The notes beneath the pieces are model-generated. The model was not told the DNA's origin and made no database searches. It worked only from the letters and a program-made list of their open reading frames with translations. This document shows positions 57,406 to 64,000 of a stretch of DNA of 64,000 bases, one piece after another. Origin of the DNA: Trichobilharzia regenti (taxonomy: Eukaryota > Platyhelminthes > Trematoda > Strigeidida > Schistosomatidae); contig OX235263.1 of the NCBI GenBank assembly GCA_944472135.2, positions 3,083,517 through 3,147,516 of the forward strand, in the 5' to 3' direction. The position numbers and the translations under genes are program-made. The stretch's first letter is position 1; each line of letters opens with the position of its first letter.

Positions 57406-58261
57406 CAAATAAAGTTTCGCAACTAAACCAGCCGACTCAGAGAACACCACTTATTAGAAATTCTTATCCATAATGAACTTAATGGTCACATTTCCCTTGT
57501 ATGTGTTCCTGTGCTATAGGGATTAGATCAGTGGATAAATGTTGATCATTTCGGCTCCTTGAAACCTAAATAAGCTTCATCGAATTCACACGTTACTTAA
57601 GAATGGAGATATAGTTCTGCATCTTGCCAACTTGATTGAGTTTGGCATCAAGTCATCAGAGTATCACATGTCTAACGATTCATATTTCCACTTAGTCATT
57701 TCCGTGTGTAGATCAATTAGTTGTAAGTTGTGTATTGAATCCTCCATCAGCAAAGTTGCGAGCACTATGAGTACGCAAATATGTCCCCGGGTAATTTTTG
57801 ATTGCATGATGGTTCATTTCACTTTATCCCACAATTTCGAAAAATCTTGGAAGAGACTCTGATGAGAAATCAAACGAAGAAGAAAAACTCTTCACACTCT
57901 ATTTTTTATTTTCCGTGAATGTGTAACTGAGAGCTATGCTGTATCATTCGTATTCTGTGTACTGCATGATGACTCCATTAGCAAAGATTTAGTGAATAAT
58001 GTCTCTCTTCAGCTAAGTATATTACCTTTTAATAGCCTCACTGCATGACACATTGGGGTGACTACGCATTAGTCGAGAAAGAAGCCTAATTTTATGATTT
58101 TACCATTCTAGTCACAAGGTTCATGAGCTCGAATTTGTCGGAGGAGAATCTTTCCATTTCTAAGAAGCTCTTCACTGGAAATGTCTGTTATACAATGCTT
58201 CACAAACAAAACCGTTAGCACATAAACCTGACACAGAGATTCTCACCTGGTAATGGAAATG

Positions 58262-59458
58262 GAAGCCTGATTATGATAGGTACGAACTGAATTATGATAG
58301 GGAATCATGGATGAAGTGTGCTGCCACAGCGGCTGCTTATATGTACAAGTCTGTTGGTGAGAGTGCATCACAGCCATTACGCGTATGGCTAAGCAATGCA
58401 GCGAGTGCAATGATTCTCCAAGGACTACTTGGAGAGTTGACTACTTCATCAACACAAGCAGATACGAAGAGAAATGCAAAAAGAGAGAATATATCACTTG
58501 CTGATTCTGTTTTAGATGATCGTTCGGATGGTTATTGGTATTATGGTAGTTGGACAGTGGAGAATGTGGCGACTAGCTCCGAGATAAGAGGTGTGTTGAA
58601 AGCTGAGATGGCGAATGCATGTATATCAGTGATGATTGTCTCTGTGGTCAATTACTTTGAGGAGAATCGCTACACACCTGGCGGGTTCAGGAAGGACAGT
58701 TATGCGTGAGGAGTACTTGGAAGTGGTGTCATGGAGAAATATGGTCTGACGAGTCAGATAAGACGAAGGCAATGCTGATCACTGGTCATCGGGTATCAAA
58801 ATTAGTGGTTTTCGGTATGGCTACGGAAGACCGACTACTTAGGCACCCAATTAGACCTGTGAAGAGGATCGGTTACGAGCAGTCTCTCGATAAAATGGAT
58901 ATCAGTTATTATTTCCTTGATGTCTCGGCTGGCTTCACATACACACGAATCGCCCACGCCATAGCCAGAATAATGGTTCGATCTGTGTGCATCCCCTACT
59001 TTGATAACTTTCTTGAGCTGATTGAATTACGAGAGCTTTACTTTCAAATAGTTGATGATCCATTTCATTATCATATCGATGGTGAGTATTGAACTGGTTC
59101 ACCAAGGACAAGCATCAGTGACACAGGGAGCAAGCTCTTTGGTCGACTCATCAATTATCTTAGCATCTTTGAACCAAGAAGCGAACTACTGCTTTATCCT
59201 CAATTGCGTATGAATGGAGAAACACGTGAAAAGCAGTACTTGGACTACAGTGATCGATGGGAGAATATTTTGTTGATGATTTTGGATGCGATTGCCATGT
59301 CAACTGAACTTTCTTTACTGGATACACTGATTAAGAGGTGCAGTATTTCAAACAAATTTCCGCCGGACACTGAGATGCTGAAAAGATGTTGGAGTCGGTA
59401 CGACGTTATTGATCAAACACAGGAGTTGATTCGTATGCGCTTCTCCTCAAAATGAGAG
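58262..59458 (+). CDS. Unrecognised host-type gene segment with a 45-base mini-intron
   Basis: An open frame runs from about 58262 to 58709, starting KPDYDRYELNYDRESWMK; the first ATG is at 58311. It includes SLADSVLDDRSDGYWYYG and ISVMIVSVVNYFEEN. A second frame (58706-59078) continues with KAMLITGHRVSKLVVFG, ISYYFLDVSAGFTYTRIAHA and DDPFHYHIDG. GTGAGTATT at 59079 to GACACAG at 59123 makes a 45-base GT-AG intron that removes an in-frame TGA. The frame then goes on (SKLFGRLINYLSIFEPRSE, ILLMILDAIAMSTEL) to TGA near 59453. The first change of frame near 58700 needs another mini-intron or is an indel. No transposon motif is seen. It starts eight bases beyond the end of the inverted duplication, so upstream exons may have been cut off. 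Confidence 0.5.
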
Positions 59459-60190
59459 ATCATTTGTCGCACTGTAATCTCAACATGTAGAATGAATGTT
59501 TCAGAATTCTGTCAAACTACAGTTTTAACATTTTAAATGAATATTCACTTGGTCCTGTCGAGTCTGTCTTTTCATTGTCGTTGGACTAGTGTTTGGTGAT
59601 TGGATGGGAGACTGGGTGAGTGAGTTTATGATGCATTTTGTGTTCTAGCTTCATGGTCAGGATAGCCTGATATTTGTGTTTCAGATTTAGCTTATGATGT
59701 TTTTGAGTAGAAACGATTTGAACATTAGGATCAGCGATTGTGTTGATTGACATTTGAATACATTAGGCTGATATATTTACTGACTGTATACTGTTCATTG
59801 TGGATAAAATATTCTCCTTGTATGAATTGCAGTCTTCAGTTGAAATGTCAACACAGATTGAAAGCAGTTGGACCACTGGGAAACGCCATGTCTTCATACG
59901 ATTAGCAATATGAATTTAGGAAAGCGCTGTATACGTCATCAGATGTTTGGAGAGTATTGGTGATGTCGATAGTGCTTGTGTTCATATAACAGTGAACGAA
60001 ATATTTTCCGGCACCATAGATTATTCCGTTTCACTCATGCTCTCTCTGCGAATTCAAATTTTATTCACTAAGCCGATGTTGAAGATTCTGATGGCACTCA
60101 ACATCTTTATTTACCCCGGCCATCTCAGTATTTCGTTTACGAGAGGAGGACTTGACTGTCTCGTGTTCTGTGACAGTTGCATAGAGCATA
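59459..60190. other. No supported feature; possible 3' UTR
   Basis: AT-rich DNA after the stop of the preceding gene segment. No repeat is shared with the rest of the window. Confidence 0.35.
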
Positions 60191-60191
60191 G

Positions 60192-60383
60192 TATTTTTTT
60201 ATTTTTGATTAAGAGCTTGATTCCACACTGTATTTTTGGTACAAGTATGGAATTTTCAGCATAGATATCGGTAGCCCAAATTTTTGCAGGCCAACCATAG
60301 ATATCAGGTGTGCGCCGGCGTGGGCTCGAACCCCGGACCATGTGCATGGTCGGCGAGAGTCCTAACCACTGTGCCACCGACGC
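60192..60383 (-). mobile_element. tRNA-derived SINE, full copy
   Basis: Minus-strand copy (B box GGTTCGAGCCC; subtype CACGCCGGCGCACACC), T-rich tail at 60192-60208 on the plus strand. Confidence 0.9.
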
Positions 60384-61765
60384 GTTGACATTATTATTAT
60401 CGTTGTTATTATTTCCTGTAATATTGTAGGAAGATGTTGGTTGAAATGCGCTGTGTTTCTGATTTCTCGATTTAGTTTAGGGGCTGTTAAGAGGTATGCG
60501 TGAATTTTATATTCGTGGTGAAAGTGAACAACAGAGGCCAGATGGAAAATATTTGACGGTGATTTGAAGTAATTCTTTGTTTGACAGAAGAATGTATAAA
60601 GCATGTTGTAAAAATCGGTGTGGAGTGGAATTCGTCGAATAACTTTCAAACTATACATTGAGATTTGTCCATTTTATAGTTGCTGGTGTTAACAGTTAAA
60701 ATTAATATCGACGATGCAGTGTGTGAGCTTGGCCCTCGCTTGAAACATAGGTGAATTTTATTCAAACGTTATCTGTATTTGAGACTGATAATTGTAGGGC
60801 TCATGGATAATCAATCAATACGAAACGACTGACTATCAGACGACGATGGAAACACCCGTGAAACATGTGTGAAGTGAAATATATATCATGAGCAACGTTT
60901 ACATAAATATAGAATAACGAAGAGATGTGATGAGCATCTGGTGTTGGAAATGCACAAAAGAGTAATTTCCAAGTGTCACAAGAGTTTACCTGTTAGTTAC
61001 ATATAGTTGATCATTGGGTGGAGGTGTCATTCGATTGGTAGACCTACGCTGGATTCAAGGATGATTTCTACATCTTGGACAAAAGTCAGCTAGATGACTG
61101 TAGCAAATGGTAGAGTAGTGAACTATTGCTTCTTTAGGAATACGCAGCTGTGACCACAGTAATGACAGAACCCAGGACACTGAATTCACAAGGCTGATAC
61201 TTTACCATCCAGACGCTGTGTGGGGATTCGATGGCCTGAGAATTCGGATTTCTTCGAAGTTGTGAGATACTGCATCACGAAGATGAAATGTCACGGTTGA
61301 GTACCTGTCCTTACATCAGACATTGTAGACGATACTGGTGATCAGAAGTCAATGAGATAGGCGGAATTATCTTTAGGCCTCAACAAATCGCAGAGTAAGC
61401 TATTTATTTCTATTATAATAATACCCAGTAATTGTGATGGTTTCATTTACGCGTAGAATTACCGATTAGTTTTAGAGTGGCGAAATAATTAGTAACTGTT
61501 GGACGAATGTGTTGTAGTGAACTCGATTTGAAAATATTGTGAAATGAGAGGTGATAATGATGATGGTTAGTTATCACAGATTCAGAGAATCTTTGTTTCC
61601 TTTAAATTGTATTCCTTTATGTTCCCAGTGGACAAAATTATATTTGTAAAATCTCAGCCAAATTGAAATGATTAATGCCAACGTTTCGTTCGGCAATCTG
61701 GTTCGAACTTCTTCAGGGAAACTAATCGAAATTAGCATAACACAGATTTATATATAAATATATAT
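60384..61765. other. AT-rich intergenic DNA
   Basis: No gene is seen. A weak tRNA-like/SINE-like stretch may lie at 61140-61220, too degraded to call. Confidence 0.35.
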
Positions 61766-61769
61766 ATAA

Positions 61770-61985
61770 TTGTTACTGGTAAAAAGAATTTGTTGTCAGA
61801 GATATGATCACATGAAGTGTCAACCGTCTGTAAAAGTGGTACATTTGTAAATAAAGATTCAACATCTAGGGAAAACATGGTTTTTTCCTTTACATCAACG
61901 TTATCAAGACAATCAGTTAACTCAAAAGTGTCTTTTAATGAGAACGTAAAGAAGCTTTTTCTAATAGATATCTAACTTCATCTAT
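61770..61985 (-). pseudogene. PLE reverse transcriptase fragment (copy D)
   Basis: Short 5' part of the palm region only, matching 55164-55380. It is truncated at 61770. Confidence 0.8.
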
Positions 61986-62867
61986 AGTGAAGCATGTTAT
62001 AGAGACGGTTCATAAGTTTGACTTCAACAATGCGTTTATGGCGATATATAGAACAATGTTGGGCCACATACTTAAATTCATTGAAACCTTAACCAAAAAG
62101 GACCTAAACGTGTCTTATGTGCCCAAAAGCTTCTTGATATCACCCTAAACTTGCCTTGGTAATCCCACTTAGAACCATGGAACAATTTACTTCATGATAT
62201 TTTCAACCCCTTCTTTGTCTTGTATTTCTCTTTTATCTCTTCCTCTTTCTCACCCACACCTTTTGCGTCTCCCTACCTATTATTTGTGACATTGACCTGT
62301 ACAAAATCTGACCTGTATTGTAATTATTCATGCCTTCTTGGATTCTATAAAAACTGTGTATGACATGTACATGTGTGATGAGAATGTCCGAAAGGTGTTG
62401 CGCCAATACATTACACGTTTCGGATAAACTAAGTCTTCTTATTGTGTTGTTGAAATTCATAAAGGGAACTAATTGCTTAAAATTCTCCAAATAATTTTTG
62501 TGACAACTCGATCTTCAATCACGTGTTATCATTGTCGAAATCGTTTTATTTTTCTTCGTTAATCTGCTACATGTTTAAATCGAGCACTTGCTTATTCCTT
62601 AATCACTTTCCATTTTTCCCAAAAACTATGCATTACGCAATCCACTTGTTGTATTTTATTGTGTGTAATAATTTTCTTCGTTGATTATCACACCCGTTAG
62701 ACATGCTGATACTGACTAATTGTTGTTAACAAATATATCAGTGCCATTTGGTTTGTAAATTGTTGTGTATTGTAATAAAAATGCTTCATATATTAGAGTA
62801 GAGCCAGATATGGGGATCTAATTGAAAAGTCGATATTTTTTTTCTCAACTATTTTGCTTTTTCACAG

Positions 62868-63573
62868 TGTAGATGAAGATTTCTTCTATATTGAAATTAA
62901 CGGATTCCTAATGAACCGTAGAACTCAGGTGATCATTAATTCTAACTAGCGCCATTTCGTGTTATGCATCCAGGGTATACAAGTAGGTTGTATGAATTAC
63001 TGGTTGATGTAGTGGGATTGACGTCATGAGATCCTTGAGTGCCTGATACTATTTCGAATCCTAGTATATCAATAGACAAGGTCGAATGTAAGTAATACTC
63101 TCCATGTGTCATAAGAATAATTTACTTCGATCGACTTACACATATTTGATTAGATTCTGTTCATCCAGACAAAAGCAATAAGTGTTTCAGTGTCAATATT
63201 GAATGCATCCTCTACAAATGCACGTTGACTGATAAGGAATTCGGGGATAACAGTAAAGTCGCTATCACCTATGACAAGATTATAAATGTCCAAATTTTGA
63301 CAAACCGGAATTCATGCACCACATCGAAGCATGTCGGAAGACCGTGAATGTAATCTGTGTGTATGTATAATTCTGCAGGCACAGTTCACCCATACATTGT
63401 TTATGCTTAGATAACAGAATAATAGAGATCGCAATATTCTACAGGAAATGGATAGAATCTTGTAGGTAGAGTGATCGTTGTGCACTCCATTCAGATTTGG
63501 AAAATTGGAAATTCCAGATGGAAGAATAAAAATCACTGACGAAATTTCCTTGGGTCCAATTCAAAAGGAGTAA
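62868..63573 (+). CDS. Mini-intron gene core, copy D
   Basis: Exon cluster as at 56262-56967, offset 6606: first exon 62868-62928, last exon 63495-63573 ending TAA. Splice sites and phases are kept. One visible change is CATGTCGGA for CATATCGGA in the fourth exon (Ile to Val). Confidence 0.6.
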
Positions 63574-64000
63574 ATAATAATTTACTCAGCCTCGGATATC
63601 TGTATATTCAGGACAATAAACGGTCATTATTGATATATGTATAAAACTTAGGCACTGTAGTCGAGTATAACTCCATTGTGGATAAGATTGTTTTTTGATA
63701 AATCACACAGTGTTATAAAGTAATATTTACTGATGACGTTTCGAGCACAAATTATTGCTCATAATCAAGTTATTTATTTTAGTATGAAAACATCTTATTT
63801 CCCATCTTACTGAATTTTAATTATTACACTAATATTATTTCCGAATGTATTTTATCTTATATTGAGTTTATTCAGACGCTAATCGAGTTTACTCAGTTAT
63901 ATAAATGAAGCAAAAAAATTGTGTGAGTAACTTGGTATGATCATGAGCAATACTTTGTGCTGGAAACGTCATCGTTAAAAATTATTATTGTGCAACGCTG

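Larger units (their letters stand above)
54906..58254 (-). repeat. Right arm (C) of large inverted duplication
   Basis: Reverse complement of 24640-27981, with few differences. It ends at 58254, where an unrelated coding block begins. It includes a PLE reverse transcriptase fragment (minus, 54930-55380) and gene copy C. Confidence 0.9.
61770..64000 (-). repeat. Copy D of the duplicated unit (truncated by window end)
   Basis: Nearly identical to 55164-57394 in the same orientation, offset 6606 bases. It starts abruptly within the PLE reverse transcriptase (61770) after a TATATA run and continues past the right edge. Confidence 0.9.

Overview
The window reads as the genome of a blood fluke (Schistosoma). 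The evidence is the mix of repeats: an SR2/RTE-type LINE, CR1-like LINEs, Penelope-like elements (PLEs) with GIY-YIG endonuclease remnants, a CsRn1/Boudicca-type Gypsy element with a tRNA-Trp-like primer site, Sm-alpha-type SINEs carrying a hammerhead ribozyme motif, and host exons separated by introns of only about 29-66 bp. There is no bacterial or viral gene organisation. Most of the window is nested or degraded transposable elements. Family names are from memory of these families; no search was run.

Layout. 1-1.44 kb: 5' part of an RTE element on the minus strand, running off the left edge. 2.4-9 kb: SINEs, RTE and CR1 fragments and AT-rich DNA. 9.5-10.7 kb: a LINE 3' end and a likely terminal exon of a membrane protein. 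11.8-15.2 kb: a nearly full CR1-like LINE with two frameshifts. 15.2-16.0 kb: PLE 3' end. 18.155-21.212 kb: a complete RTE with an intact ORF and a 13-bp target duplication. 21.5-23.8 kb: a decayed RTE with an Sm-alpha SINE and an LTR fragment inside it. 24.64-30.15 kb and 58.25-50.8 kb: arms of a large inverted duplication. Each holds a host gene copy, a PLE fragment and a gag-only LTR element; the right arm has this element as a tandem LTR-gag-LTR-gag-LTR array. 40.4-46.0 kb: a Boudicca-like element inserted in a PLE (4-bp duplication AATG), with a SINE inserted in one of its LTRs. 47.7-49.7 kb and 61.77-64 kb: further copies of the duplicated unit.

Two things look like true host biology. 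First, a small gene core with phase-consistent mini-introns of 29, 35, 45 and 66 bp occurs four times (25.9-26.6 kb minus; 48.06-48.77, 56.26-56.97 and 62.87-63.57 kb plus). I do not recognise its product. Second, a coding block at 58.26-59.46 kb starts exactly where the inverted duplication ends and seems to contain a 45-bp mini-intron.

The other strong observation is that two unrelated LTR elements both carry reiterated primer-binding-site-like sequence just inside the 5' LTR. The Boudicca-like element has about ten degenerate 19-21 bp units; the gag-only family has 1, 2 or 3 copies of a 22-bp unit depending on the copy.
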